64,000 bases of DNA from Lutjanus erythropterus (GCA_020091685.1 CM034592.1:43049622-43113621); one strand, 5' to 3'; shown: positions 22,081 to 34,166, counted from the first letter of the stretch. The notes: generated from the sequence alone by a model not told the origin. Program-made: numbers and translations.

Positions 22081-23490
22081 TCAATGGAGTTGCTTATAAC
22101 AGCGTTAAAGTGGGTTGACTGTGTTTCAACTTTCTTTGTTTCAGAGGTAAGATGATGGTATAATGGTTGATATCCAACATGATCCAATATATCCAGCATT
22201 AACATACTCCTCTTTTACCAGTACTACATAACGGTGAAGGAATCCATTGGTCTAACTCATCTGGATTCATACCAGGCACTCTATACATTTATGATCTGTT
22301 GCTGTAGCATGTGGCAGATAAAAGCATCCAGCAAATGGCATTTGTCATACGAGAAGAACAACATCATCTATTGTGCCGGAACAGAGGGGGGTAGTGGGAT
22401 TTTTGCCTTGATATGCTCGTGCTCCCTCTTGTTTACAAAGTGACCTTTCCCCGCCTGCAGTGTAATGTTTGGTTCTCTGATGGCTGTTTGATGCTGTTTG
22501 AAGTCTGGCTGCTGCAGTTTCTGCTGAGTGATTACAAAGATTGTTTGATGAAAGGATGTATGGATGGAAGGGGGGAGAGGAAAATAGGCGCACTCACACT
22601 TCCCTCTCCCACACATGTGCACTTTACTACAGTACACTCCCTTCCCTCCGCACGTTTTCTACCAGACTCAGCCTCTCGCTCTCCTCGCTGAGCTGTTTGT
22701 GAGCGATCAAAGCAAGTTAAAAAATAAACCTCGCAAAAAAATATGAACTCTCTGTGAAACACTTTCCCAAGTCTTTGAAGAACATGAGGTACCTAACAAA
22801 CTGTAGCATCAACACTAACCAGCTCAGAGCTAATTAAATGGTAGCACTAACTAATTAAGCCAGCTGAACAGCAATGCAGCAAACACTGGCAAACAGACAA
22901 CAAAACAGTGTCATAGGAAAACTCAGAGCCAAACTTCTGTCGCTGCAGGAAAAAATGACATCTCAGCTGTGCCGCTCTCCTCCAGTCTCTTAAGTATTAC
23001 ATTTATAAATAAGACCTCGGAAATAGACATTTCTGGTAATTTCAGGCCAACATTGCAAGAAAGGTAGTCTGATTCACCAAATGTGTGTATAGGCCTATGA
23101 TTGGCCGACTTCTTCTATCTGCATGTTACGGCTTTCAAAATCCCTGTTGCTATTTAAAACGACAGCAACCACCGAGCTAGGAATCTACAGGCAGGAAATG
23201 GCAGGTTACCCTAACTCTAACTGTGGTCGCTAACAGTATGAACGTAAACAAGCTAGCAGCTGTCAGTTTTTATTTTGCAGGGATTTAGCCATTTTATTGC
23301 CAAGACTTGCTTCCCCGAGTTTCTCCAAAACAAGTTCCCCACCCTGACACTTTGCTTTTAAAGAAACTACCTATTTACAGCTTGGATGAAAAAATATTTG
23401 ATCACTATAGCTAATTTTCCTCTTCATGACAACTATACTGTTGAATTTCAGTTGAATTTTTATAGAACTCACCCATTTCAATTATATGAA
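22081..23490. other. No feature recognised
   Basis: Ordinary sequence. Open frames on both strands at 22345-22762 overlap each other and lack splice or domain support. Confidence 0.4.
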
Positions 23491-23747
23491 AGCTCAAAGT
23501 TAAGTCAAGGGCATGGCCGCTTTGAGTGACAGGTGGGTGCCAACACAGGTGGCTAGCTGTGAGTTTGCTGCTTCATTCGGCCACCAGAGCTCCACCTCTT
23601 TACCCATTTTTGGATTAGCTGGGAGTCAGACGAAGACAGGCACTGCCAAGATGGTGACTGCCAAAGCCAATGTGCTATAAACATCATAAAAGCTCTTCAG
23701 AACCTATGGGTGATGTCATAGTGACTACATCCATGTTTTATACAGTC
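23491..23747 (+). repeat. Dispersed teleost repeat (family R2), long copy
   Basis: Words such as CCACCAGAGCTCCACCTC and the tail GTGACTACATCCATGTTTTA followed by TACAGTC match a widespread teleost short repeat ending in ..TATACAGTCTATGG. A shorter relative lies at 26935-27050. Class is uncertain and there is no coding frame. Confidence 0.5.
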
Positions 23748-24422
23748 CGCAGGATAAAACAAACCAACATCAACTCTCGTAGAAGACAGGACACAAAGCC
23801 TGATCTGCAGTGTTGAAGTCTTAACACTTCATAAACCCAACTGTTAACCCTGACTTCCTCCTTAAGACTTTCAGTGGTGGTTAAAGAACATCACATCACT
23901 TTTGGCTTTGCTACTCTAAACATTTGTCATTTTAACTTGTGCAATGCTGTCATTTTCTTTGGATAGTCTATATTTACATTAGGGGGGTCAACTGTTGAGA
24001 ACATTGATGGCTTCAGGTCACTTGATCTTCTGATAAAAGCAGCTCTACGTAAATGCATACTTCAAATACATGGGCAAAAGAATTTTCTTATTTTTTATCT
24101 AGACAAAAAAAACCTCTAGCTTTTGTCACACAGCATTGTCTATAAAGCCAGCTAAACAATGTTGCAGTATCTTTTAAGTCCCATCCAAACAAAGCACCCG
24201 AAAGAGCAAAAGCACATGAAAATAGACTTTCTGAAACACACAAAATACAGTATGCCTTCATGATAAAAAAGAGGATATACATAAAGACACAATACATAAA
24301 ACTCTTTGTTTTCTCTCAGAAGCGGTGTCTCTGAAACACACATGCACACACACACAACTGTACACACTTGAACAAACAATAGTCCGCTGTAATGGTTTCA
24401 TTCGTGATCAAACACCCACAAC

Positions 24423-24424
<2 letters not shown>
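23748..24424. other. Presumed intron of the 24.6-kb candidate gene; featureless
   Basis: Ordinary AT-rich sequence. No second exon of the minus-strand candidate is recognisable here. Confidence 0.4.

Positions 24425-24489
<65 letters not shown>
24425..24489 (+). repeat. (CA)n microsatellite
   Basis: About 32 uninterrupted CA units, 15 bp inside the putative first intron of the minus-strand candidate gene. Confidence 0.98.
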
Positions 24490-24492
<3 letters not shown>

Positions 24493-24509
24493 GTGGTGCG
24501 ACCTCTCAC

Positions 24510-24666
24510 CACTGATGCAGAGGCTGAAGCGGCAGAGTTCGTCGCACAGGGTGTCCGGGCTCTCCAGCTCTCCTGGTCCTCCCCCTCTTCCCCCCCCTCC
24601 TTCTCTCCTCTTCTTCCTCGGCGACATCCTCTTCACCATCTTCATCACTCGCTCCACTTTGTCCAT
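24510..24666 (-). CDS. Candidate first coding exon, basic N-terminus, gene unknown
   Basis: The strongest coding signal in the window. On the minus strand ATG at 24666-24664 has A at -3 and G at +4, and an in-frame TGA lies just upstream (AATTGA), so this is the first possible start. The frame runs 52 codons plus one base: MDKVERVMKMVKRMSPRKKR, a glycine-rich stretch (about residues 23-31), then ELESPDTLCDELCRFSLCIS, ending at a good donor AGTG|GTGAGA. The first 21 residues are strongly basic and could form an amphipathic helix. CpG are frequent (about nine in the exon) compared with the surroundings. I do not recognise the family, and later exons are not securely found. A second frame on the same strand (24506-24697) and a plus-strand frame also span it but lack an equally good start and donor. 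Confidence 0.5.
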
Positions 24667-25590
24667 CCTGAGCAATGGATGACTGACCAAGGTTCAATTC
24701 GGAAGAATCCTCCTTTTCTTTGTCCCCCCTCCTTTTCTTTCTTCTTCCTCACTCTTTTTGCCTCTTCTTTGTCTTCCTCTTCTTTTCTCACTCTGTCTTT
24801 TTTGTCTTTTTGGGAATTCTGACAACTTTCGTCACTCTACGCTTACTTTTTCTCGTCTCCTTTTCTTCTGTCGTCTTATCAGCACAGCGGCTCCCCTGCT
24901 TTCCCAAAATCCCTCCTCTTCCTCCGCCTCCTTCTCTCTTCTTCCTCTCCTCCTCAGTCTGGTCCTCACCTCCAATTCTTCTGTTCCTTCACAATGCAGC
25001 GCTTAATTGCTCAGGTTTGGTCCCACAAACACCTATTCTGTCCTGTTCTTCTCTTCTGTTTTTTTCCCTGCCTCTTCTTCAGCTCATGGAAAATCCAGTG
25101 AATGAGGCGACGAGTGAAGTGAGACACTGAGGGAAAAGGGAGGAGAGGGAGAAAGGGAGAGGCAGCACACTCTCTCCCTCTCTCTCTCTCTCTGTGCACC
25201 CCCACCTCGCCACCTCCCACATCAAACCTTCAAAAGTCTCTGCCGGTACTTCCAGAGAGAAAGAAGGAAGGAAAAATAACATTTCTTTAAAAAAAAAAAG
25301 ACTCAGCGTGGTGCTATTTTTTTTTGTCTCTCTGCAGTTCCATGCTTCATTATCTCTCTCTCTTGCACACACACACTTTCTCATCCTGTCAGTTAGCACG
25401 CACACACAAGCACACACAGACACACACAGTTTGTCTCTTTCCACAACTGCAAGCTCGGCTAACTTCTCCAATCAATCCGTGTCTCCCTCCCTCCTGCTCT
25501 CCTTCATTCTTTCCTTTTTTCCTTCCCCCTACACCCCCCTTCATGCTTATCCCTCCATCTCTCCCTCATCTTTTATGTTAGCTTAGTTAA
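24667..25590 (-). promoter_or_regulatory. Possible promoter/5' UTR flank, strongly strand-asymmetric
   Basis: Upstream of the minus-strand candidate exon the plus strand is dominated by C and T for most of 24560-25080 and again 25140-25590, with a (CT)n core at 25171-25193. Transcribed leftward this would be a purine-rich leader. Scattered CpG occur, but no TATA box or CpG island of normal size is evident. Long open frames on both strands here are low-complexity artefacts. Confidence 0.3.
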
Positions 25591-25591
25591 T

Positions 25592-25941
25592 TCAACACGT
25601 TCTCATCCTAACTCGTTGCATACTGATGATTTGTCAGTGCCCCTCAGCATCTCAAGGTACCTCTTGGCGGCTGTATCTGACGCAGCCAGAATGCAGTGAC
25701 TAGCGCTGTGAAACGGTCGGTTTGGTTAGGTTTTGGCACAAAAAAAACTACTCAGTTAGGTTTAGGATGAGACCATGTTAGGCGTTACAAGAACAACGTT
25801 ACGTACGTCACAGGATGTCACTGAAGCGACTCACAAAAAGAAAGTCACATGATGCACATAGCGTCTTTGTTTCACACGGGACATGAACCCCGGTCTGTTA
25901 GGTGAAAGTCCTGTGTTTATTTGAGCCATCCAGCCCTCCTC
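25592..25941 (+). repeat. Dispersed repeat family R1, long copy
   Basis: Runs from ACACGTTCTCATCCTAAC through GGTTTGGTTAGGTTTTGGCA and GTTACGTACGTCACAGGATG to GGGACATGAACCCCGGTCTG and CATCCAGCCCTCCTC. Other copies or pieces share these landmarks in the same order. The tail with GAACCCCGGTCT...GAAAGTCCTGTGTTT is the best-conserved part. It is CpG-containing, so relatively young. No open frame. Confidence 0.7.
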
Positions 25942-26934
25942 ATCCATGTGCAGAATTTCTCACACTTTTTACAACATCAACAGCCCAGTGCATGAGTTTC
26001 AGCCGCAAATAGATACCCTCCATGTCTGTATGAGTTGCCAAGGGGCGGTGACAAATCATGGGTATGAGACGAGTTGGGAGACCAACTCAGACCAGGCTGG
26101 TTTATCAGTTATTTTGTTTTGTTCTATCCACTACTTTGATATTAACCTAGAGTTTCAGCTCCTTTTGCAACAACTTCTAGTCACCTGGAGCAGCAAACGA
26201 ATGAGAAACAGCCAAAGGAGGCGCAGGCTTTTAGGATGACCATGTTAATTAAATTGTGAGAGCATATACTGCAAATACTGTTGGAAATATTGAGTAGTGA
26301 CTGGTGACATGGAGGGAGGTTGCCAATGATTGATATGGAGTTTTATGAATGAACTGATACAAATGGATCAATCGCCCGGTCTGGGGTGATGGCCAGTTGA
26401 CTAGAGAGTACAGGTTACAGTGATCGGTTTCATCACATTACTAGGGGGGTTGCTATCTTGGTCTTTAGCAGCCAGAACATACACAGTACCATGTACAGCG
26501 TGGGGCTGGTGGGTGACATACAGCGACTTTGGTGGTGCGTGCTGTGCCACAAAGTTTCTTGCATTTCAGTTAAACAGTACTGGAAAATTTTAGGCAAGAA
26601 ATAGGCAACGTAGTAGCAGAATCTGCCCAGTTTCATCTGAGTTTCGAGAGTCTATGTTGAAACTGGACACAAAAAAGTGGTTGCCTGGTCACAATCTCTC
26701 TCATATTACAGCTAAAAAGGGCACTAATATAGGTTTCTGACAACATTTGATGAGTTTTTCTAGCCTGAGGAGTTGTGCTGGACAAAATGAATATCATGCT
26801 GTATTGAAGAAGATATTAAACTAGCTTTTGAGACCATGAACTCATTAGGAAACTGTTTACTGAGGTCATGAATCAAGTAACAATTGGGTCATTTTGCCCT
26901 AATAGCACATGCAGTGAAACTTCTTTATGAAACC
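25942..26934. other. No gene recognised
   Basis: Ordinary sequence. A 7-bp hairpin (GAGTTGG/CCAACTC) lies near 26072. Nothing else is supported. Confidence 0.4.
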
Positions 26935-27050
26935 AGTGGAGCTGCCACCTGCTGGCCATTTGAAAGAATGCAGGTTTGAGTGAATTCCACACTGGCTTCA
27001 CTTTTTTAGACCCAAAAGCTCTATCCGCTATTTATTATACCATCTATGGT
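26935..27050 (+). repeat. Dispersed repeat family R2, short copy
   Basis: GCTGCCACCTGCTGGCCATT, then GAAAGAATGCAGGTTTGAG and ACACTGGCTTCACTTTTTTA, ending TATACCATCTATGG. It is related to the copy ending near 23747. Confidence 0.5.
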
Positions 27051-27059
27051 TTATGCCTT

Positions 27060-27374
27060 CAGTGCCTCATCTTTCCTATCTTCCCTCTATCCCTCCCTCT
27101 CTACCTGTCCCGTTGACCCTAACACAATCCATCCTCCCCTTCTCTCATCACCACTCATCCATCACTCTTCTCCATCTCATCTGACCCTCTCAGTCTATCT
27201 CTCACCGTCCTTCTCCTTCCCCCTGTTCATCTTTTCTCCAATTTCTCTCTTCCATCGCTCCATCCCTCTACCTCTTCTCATCTGCTCTTTAATCTCTGTT
27301 TCGTGTCTCTCCATAATAAGCTCATCATCTCCTCTGGAGGCGAGGTCACACACACACACACACACACACACACA
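27060..27374 (+). repeat. Pyrimidine-rich tract followed by (CA)n
   Basis: 27060-27300 is mostly C/T on the plus strand (CTCCCTCTATCCCTCCCTCT). A (CA)n run of about 14 units lies at 27347-27374. The 150-codon open frame across it is low-complexity. Confidence 0.85.
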
Positions 27375-28074
27375 TGCATGCACACAAACTGTTATAGCAG
27401 GTGGGCGGGACAACACACACTGTGGACACTTCTGCTTAGCTCTCACACTCAAAATGACACAGAGTCACACACTAAAATATACCATCCGTTATAGATAGTC
27501 AGACTTTTGAGTTTGCTCACTCGCTCAGACGCACACTCAGACTTCAGAGCTGAAGGTGTGAGCCCCAGGTAGCTATAATGAAAGCTCACCCAGGGGTTTA
27601 GGACATGCTTTTTAATCACTGACCCGAGACGATCCATACAGGCTGTACGATCCTGTGGTGAAGTTTTTGCTCTTTGAAAAGTGTGACACCTGACAAAATT
27701 GATTGCGGGCAGGAAATTAAAAGTCACCCCATGAAGATTATTGAGGGTTCTGAGTTTTTTGAGCCAGCTGCCAGCTGAAAGAGTCTCACACTGGAGGATG
27801 TTATCATCTGTGGGTTTTCAGAAATAATTTAATGACATCGAGCTAAAATATTTTTCTGAATTGGAATTTCATATTGTCATGAGGTCAGGAAAGAAAATAA
27901 GTTTCATTCGGGGTGTAATCTTGGGGTGTGAATTTGCATAAAGAAATTAAAAGTTATCGAATTAGCACATGAGGGTGGTGGGGATGGCTGTGCTAGCATG
28001 TGGAAAACTAGGGAACCAGTCATGTCTGTGATGCTGTACCTGCATCTATGACAGGGTTAAGCTTGTCCTTACCT
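27375..28074. other. No feature recognised
   Basis: Ordinary sequence. Confidence 0.4.
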
Positions 28075-28530
28075 GAAAAACAGGCGTATAAGTTTCTCAA
28101 ATAACTATTTATGCCTCACATTTCTGTTTACTGTCAGGTGGCGACCTCTAATGGCCTGGTAATTATTACAGGAGCAGTAAAGAAGGGCAACAAAGACTAC
28201 ATATGGTGGAGTTGGGATGGTTGGATGCCTCAAAAAACCACTGAAATTTCCCAGGAGATTGTGGTTTGTGTCTCGTGAAAATGTATTGACTTGTTGACGT
28301 ACTTAAAGTTTTAAATTACATAACATTATGTTTTTATGTATGACTTACATACATACCATAAATACTCATTTGAACCCAAACCATGATCTTTTCATAAACC
28401 TTACCAAGTGATTTTGATGTCTAAAGTTAACCAAACTGTGACCTTTTTTACAACACTGACCACGTTTAATCAGAAGTGGCATACATCACATGACTTATGT
28501 AACATAATTAAGGTCTGACACACCTGTGAC
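28075..28530 (-). repeat. Dispersed repeat family R1, minus-strand copy
   Basis: Read on minus it carries TTGGTAAGGTTTATGAAAAG, GATCATGGTTTGGGTTCAAA, then a degraded ACAAACCACAATCTCCTGG segment and TTAGAGGTCGCCACCTGACA, the same order as the copies at 25.6 and 55.6 kb. The GAGGTCGCC(G/A)CCT word also occurs at 55.84 kb. Confidence 0.7.
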
Positions 28531-28624
28531 TGCCAATACTCTACCAATCATATGTAATTTTGAGAGCTGGCAATCAATATATTCTGTTGTTCAGGCATGG
28601 GGACATGTTGGACTGGTTGGTTAA

Positions 28625-29068
28625 TGAGGATGTCACGATTTAAATTCTAAATCAAAAATCGATGGAAGTGACCCAAATCGAAAATTGATCGAAATCAAAA
28701 GCAGGATCAGAAAATCTTCTGGTATTTCTTTTGTCTTTCCACCCCCACCTAGTAGCCCACAACCAGAGCATGAATGAAGGAAAACAGGCAACACAGCGTA
28801 ACTTACTGACAGCCTGCAGCTGAACTTTTCCATCTCTTTAAGAAGTATTAAATAACCTATTTTAAAATGTAATTGATAGTTATCAGTGTGTAAAACCAGT
28901 GATCTCTTTATCTTTACAAATCAAGATTCTATAGTCTAACAATGGCATAACTGTGAGTTAGCTTTCACGAAAGAAAGAAAAGATAAAAATGAAACAAAAC
29001 ATTTCACTCTATTGTGAGAAACTGATAGTCAAATCAAATTGTAGATTTGGAGAATTGTGACACCCCTT
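28625..29068. mobile_element. hAT MITE, 444 bp
   Basis: Ends TGAGGATGTCACGATT and AATTGTGACACCCCTT are inverted copies, and the flanks TTGGTTAA (28617-28624) and TTGGGTAA (29069-29076) match at 7 of 8 positions, a hAT-size target duplication. The interior has many AATCGA-type words. The minus-strand open frame at 28633-28833 lies inside it and is not a gene. Confidence 0.8.
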
Positions 29069-29078
29069 TTGGGTAAGT

Positions 29079-29351
29079 CAGTGGTTCCTGCAGCATTTGT
29101 TCTTATGACCTTTAAATACAAAGACGTATTTTTCCCTTTCTCCAAGTGTTTAATATGAATAGTTTTTAGAGGCCTGAAGATGTTAAACTATACAGTATTT
29201 CACCAGAAAAGCACTGAGGTTAGAGAGAATCCAAAAAGTGATTGTAGTTTTATGCAGCAGAATAATGTTTTTCATTATCGCATGTCCCAGAAATCATTTG
29301 GCAACCCATTAGATTCATTTCCAGAGCGGACCCCCACTTTGGGAACCGCTG
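29079..29351. mobile_element. hAT MITE, 273 bp, abutting the previous one
   Basis: Ends CAGTGGTTCCT and GGGAACCGCTG are inverted copies of a common teleost hAT terminus. The flanking octamers match only partly (GGGTAAGT and GGTTAGGA). It begins about 10 bp after the previous MITE, so the two insertions share a target segment. Confidence 0.7.
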
Positions 29352-30816
29352 GGTTAGGATATATTAGATGCTCTGGTGAAAAGAAGAGGCTGGTGGTTCC
29401 ATCCTCACCAGAAAAAAAAGGACAATGGTAACATTTGCTCAGATGCTGTATCTTTACCACGTCCAAATTTTCTTGTCTAGAAACCTGTTATGGTCACATG
29501 AATAATGAATGTCCATTCTCAGTAGTAAAGGTAAAAGTGACACTGTTTTACAGTCTCAAAACCTCAAAGGGTGAAGGTCTGTGTGGACAGTTGGGAACAC
29601 ACCATCTGTGACTTTGTCCCCCTACCTAACCATTAAGATAAAAAAAAAATCCTTATAAATGTCTTGTGAGTGTTTATGTCACCAGGAAATGCATTGAAAG
29701 TACAGCATTATATCCATAAAATTTTGGGTTTATACCTCAAAGCTGAGCCATTGATTTTTGGCATCACTGGCCTAAAATTCTACAATAATCTTTCAGCACA
29801 TTGTAATTCAAAAGTTCTGAGAGAAAATTAGACTTCTGCACTTCCTCTTGGCTCTGATTTCAGGCTTTAGAAAACCTAACCCAGGAATGGGAGATTCTGG
29901 CCAATCACAGGTCGGTAATAAGATTGGTTGATGAGTGTTATTTGCAGGCTGTCAAATACCAACATGACTCAGAACACTGTGACTCAACAATCAACGATCT
30001 TTGCGCCAACTAGTATTTAACTCCCTGGCAATGGGAGACAACAATCAACTATCTTTCCAGAATTGATTACTGCATCTTTACAACAAAGTTTGCTGGTTTG
30101 AGGCAACCATTACTCTGATTTTTCTGAAATTTAGGTCAGCTGCCAATGTTGCAAATACAATAGTAATAGTCTAAAAGCAATTACGTTAACCACCATATGA
30201 CATGAACATGGCAGGACTTGCAAAGACCTTGGACAAGATAAGTGTGTAGAGAAATTGGATTGATGAATCTCAACAGTCTTCATTGAATCTCAACAGTGAC
30301 AGTCTAGTTGTTTTTCTTTCACTCAACACCTTCTTGATGTCTCTATCCACAAACCAACCTCAGCAGTCTCTCGACAATAATTTGAGTGAAGCTGAACTCA
30401 AAGTTTGAAAAGGAGGTCAGCTGCAGACTGTCAGACATCCTGAGCAGTAAAATGACTGTCCTCAGCTCGCAGTGTAACAACTTTCAAAGTATTATAGACT
30501 CTGCTGGAGTCGGAAAGACAGAAATAGACTCAATTCAGCATTCGGCTTTGTCAGCGGATTCCAAGACCTAAAACCAGTTGTTTCTTCCTGACTACTGCAG
30601 TGCATTAAGAGGAAATTAAACTCTACCATAGCAGAGGCATCCTGGCAGCTCATAGCATTTCATGTACTTATTACATTGCTTGTTGAGTTTGCTTTGTAGG
30701 TTGTAATTTGTATAATTCCTTCCTAACACAACTTGTTTGGAGAGTATAAACTTCAGCTTGTAGGGATGAACAATGCGAAGATCATATTGTTTCAGAGCTT
30801 AAGAACTATGTGACAA
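29352..30816. other. Mostly featureless; fold-back family pieces at 29978-30082
   Basis: GACTCAACAATCAACGATCT (from about 29980) and GGGAGACAACAATCAACTAT (from about 30033) are two tandem pieces of the arm sequence of the 16.0-kb fold-back MITE. An open frame at 30386-30571 has no recognised product. Confidence 0.5.
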
Positions 30817-30900
30817 CAGTGTTGGGTAAGTTACTTTACTCATGGAAAAGATAGTCACATTACTTTCCGAACAATAGTGTCTGTGCTTTACTTTTCCCAG
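30817..30900 (+). mobile_element. Terminal fragment of a hAT-type repeat
   Basis: CAGTGTTGGGTAAGTTACTT is a familiar teleost hAT element end. The rest fades after about 80 bp and no opposite end is visible. Confidence 0.5.
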
Positions 30901-32312
30901 TGCTTTTTCTTATTCATAGCTCCTTAGCTCATTCAAAGGTGCATCCCAACAACTTGGAAACCACCACACCCAAAACTCTGCTCAGTGCCACTACATACAT
31001 GTACAGCACATGTTGTGCATAGGATATCAAATGTCTGAAGGGACACCAAAACAGCCTCTTACAGCTCTATAAACTCCACAACAACACCATCGTACTTTGC
31101 CAGCATCACTGTCTTTCAGAGGCTGTAGCAGGCTAAAGGTAGAGTAAAGATGCTGGTGTATGAAACCCAAAGAACTAAGGCGTTCATTGGTACCAACCAT
31201 CTCAGGAAGGGGGATAAATAACATCCTATAGTTAGGTTATATTTTGGTGAGTTAAAATAAGGCACCACTAAGCAGTTGCAGTAAGGGCACCCAGATGGCC
31301 CGCAGCGACCCTGCCAAAAGTGATGGCTAAACCACTCACTTCCTTGACCTGTTAAACATAGAGATTAACAGCCGGTCTTTGCAATAAAGCTATTTACAGT
31401 GAACAAAAGCCAGCTTTCCCCTCTGGCAGTTTAGCCGTCAGCATCCAGAACTCCTGTCTTCACAGCCACTGCTCACTCTCACTAAAAAACTGAAACCAGC
31501 TGATTTCCTAAGTAGGTAGGACGTGAACACGGCGTCTAGTTGCTGTAGCTGAGACTCTTGCCTGACCTGCATGTGACAGACCATGGCAGCCCTCTGGATG
31601 AATTTTGGTCACATTCTTGTTCACTAAACTACAATTATTGTAAACTTAAAAAAAACACTGCTTTAAATCCTTTCAGACCCTAGATGAATTACTTCATATT
31701 TTCTGCAAAACTGACACAAATTCTTTCTCAAATCAGATCATAAAAGATCATAAAATTATATTTTTATAATTATAGTTCTTTGTGCGGATGGCCAAGTTTA
31801 GGGTAAAATCCTGCACAAATTTCTCTGGGTTTGAACATTGTTAGAAATGTTTGGGATAGTTGTTTTAAGATTTTTGAATGCAGAAATTTTACATATGGTA
31901 TGATAAACATTCAGTTGGCAGTTATTTTTACTTAAGTATTGTGATGAGTCCAACTCATGCTGTTTGTTAGCATACAGCTTCAATTGTGGTATTTACATCT
32001 TACAGCTTTTGGCTCATTTTATGAAAGCTCCATTAACATCCATCCAAACCACTCTTCTTTGAATTCTGGCTGAACAAAAGCACATACAGTATATTTTAGT
32101 TGCATCACTATTTTGTGGGTATGTTTTTACATCTACAACCATCTGTCTGCACTTTCAAGAGCCAAAAAATTAAAAAGAAAAACATGAATACAAGAGTGAT
32201 TACTCCATAAGTTAACAGGCAGAACAGAACATAAAGTCTGTGACCTTTAACATTAAATTATTTAGGGATGTTTTCTTATTCATCTATTTTAGTGGATCCT
32301 CATAAGGCGGGA
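30901..32312. other. No feature recognised
   Basis: Ordinary AT-rich sequence. Confidence 0.4.
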
Positions 32313-32320
32313 AACACACA

Positions 32321-32375
<55 letters not shown>

Positions 32376-32630
32376 GCTCCACAAACTTGGCGTTCTTTCA
32401 TTAATTCACTTAGAGGGGTTTAAAGGGATGATTTTCTGATGCCAGGAGGGTGTTCAAAGTTTCATAACAAGATATATACTGCGTGTGTGTGTGTGTGTGT
32501 GAGTGAGTGTGCGTCACTGGTACTCTACATGAACTGGTTATGAAACAGTCTCACCAAGTGGGGGTGTGAATTAATCACAGCAGTCCAACTTCAAATGACT
32601 TAAACTTTACACACAAGTACACACACAGAT

Positions 32631-32670
<40 letters not shown>

Positions 32671-33002
32671 CCTGAGTGACCCATTGATAGCTGATTAAAG
32701 CTACACAATAAAAAGCAATTTAAATTCTTCGGTGTTATCCTCTTAAAGGGTGCAGAGTGTGAGTGGCGTTAAAAGGTCTCCCTCCCAAATACTGACCTTA
32801 AGTCCATTTCTCAGGAGCACAGCGTTCCTGTGCGGTGGACTTAAGATGCAGCTGGACCAGTGAAGATGTCAGCTGTCAGAAGACTGGTTCAACTGACTCC
32901 CGACTGAGAACAGAATTGTGACAATGCCAGAGAGAGAGAGAGGGGGGAATGACAAAGAGCATTTTTAATCAGTTCAAGTGTGTGTGTCTGTGTGTGTGTG
33001 TG
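32313..33002 (+). repeat. Cluster of CA/TG microsatellites
   Basis: (CA)n at 32313-32374, (GT)n at 32481-32500, (CA)n at 32633-32667 and (TG)n at 32979-33002, with alternating orientation within 700 bp. Complementary runs could pair with each other. Confidence 0.95.
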
Positions 33003-33009
33003 CGAGCAG

Positions 33010-33200
33010 TCCATTCTCACTCCTAATGCGTTGAATACATCAGCTTGGTCAGTGCCCGTACACTTCAAAGTGTCTGACACTGTTGGTGCCTCTGTAGAAT
33101 CATTTCTGGTTATGCTTTAATATGCCGGCAAAGTCGACCTGCGTTTGGAGGAGGTTGGGTGGATGGATGGGTTAAACTAGTGCCGCAGATCAGCACTGGA
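33010..33200 (+). repeat. Dispersed repeat family R1, partial copy
   Basis: CATTCTCACTCCTAATGCGT, GGTCAGTGCCCGTACACTTC and GGTTGGGTGGATGGATGGGT follow the R1 order. Confidence 0.5.
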
Positions 33201-34166
33201 AGAAGGTCTGGTTCCACGCATTCACATTCTGCTATTAAGGAAAAAATGCCCAGCCTTGATTGCATTTCTTAACACCAATCACAAACGTCTTGGGTGGTGC
33301 TAATGCAGCGACGGTGCTGCTGCAAAATAATGTCAAGGGGGAACTTGTTTTGATGGAACATTTGCCTGTCGGGAGGTGAGCTCTGGTATTAAAATGACTA
33401 CATCACTGCAAAAGAAGAGGTAACAGCCGTTAGGTTGTGTGTGTTCATACCATTAGCGTCCCAGGTGCTAATTTGCCGTTTTGAGTTGGTACATTGCAAC
33501 TAGGAGGTTGTTCTTGTTTCCTGGGGGCTTTGTAAACATAGATAGTGGACACCGCAATGCTGCTTGAAGCAAGCAAAGTAAAAGCAAAGTAAAAGTAAAA
33601 GTAAAATGTACCTGAAGCTAAACTAAATCTCAAAAGCTTGTGTTAGGATCCATTTGAATTCATGACATTAAACAAGATCAAATCAGAAGCAGGATGTGGG
33701 CATGTCTCGCTCTTTTAATGTCACCGTTCCTATCTCTAGCAGCACAAAAAGTAAGATGATGAAAAAGAAGTTGCAGTTTCTTGAAATACTATTTGAAGGT
33801 CCAAAGAATGAACAGCACATGCTGTGATGTGTTGGTGGATGGATGTGTCATGGATTGTAAAGCCCAAATGAGTCAGTTTTTATAAAACGTTAATGTTTAC
33901 AGGACACAAATCTGTCATTAACGCTGGTTGTTTCCACATATCCTCCTCCTAATTATACAATTAGAGCATTAATGTTAATCCCAATTCATGCCTCCTCCAC
34001 ACACACACACACATTCTGAGAGATTTGCAGATGCAGAGACATGCAGGGATTTTGAAAGTCAGGAACACAGCGTTCGGGACACAGACGGACTTTAAAAAAG
34101 TCAAGCATGGGCGATCTAAGACAAGAAGAAGAAGAAAAATAAAAAAGTGTGGAAAACTAAAAGATG
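33201..34166. other. Mostly featureless; AAGTAA repeat at 33571-33606
   Basis: A short run of AAAGTAAAAG-type units lies at 33571-33606. The rest is ordinary. Confidence 0.6.

Noticed and set aside
24325-24822. 165-codon plus-strand frame, the second longest in the window
   Set aside because: Dominated by His-Thr from the CA repeat and Ser/Phe/Leu from the pyrimidine tract. It overlaps the better minus-strand exon.
28040-28072. 33-bp minus-strand micro-exon with a good acceptor and donor
   Set aside because: It adjoins the edge of an R1 repeat copy, whose end supplies the pyrimidine tract and AG. Chance splice-like signals are likely.
28633-28833. 66-codon minus-strand frame beginning MEKFSCRLS
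   Set aside because: Entirely within the hAT MITE at 28625-29068.
32313-33002. Regularly spaced repeats considered as a CRISPR-like array
   Set aside because: They are simple CA/TG microsatellites in a vertebrate genome, with no repeat-spacer structure.
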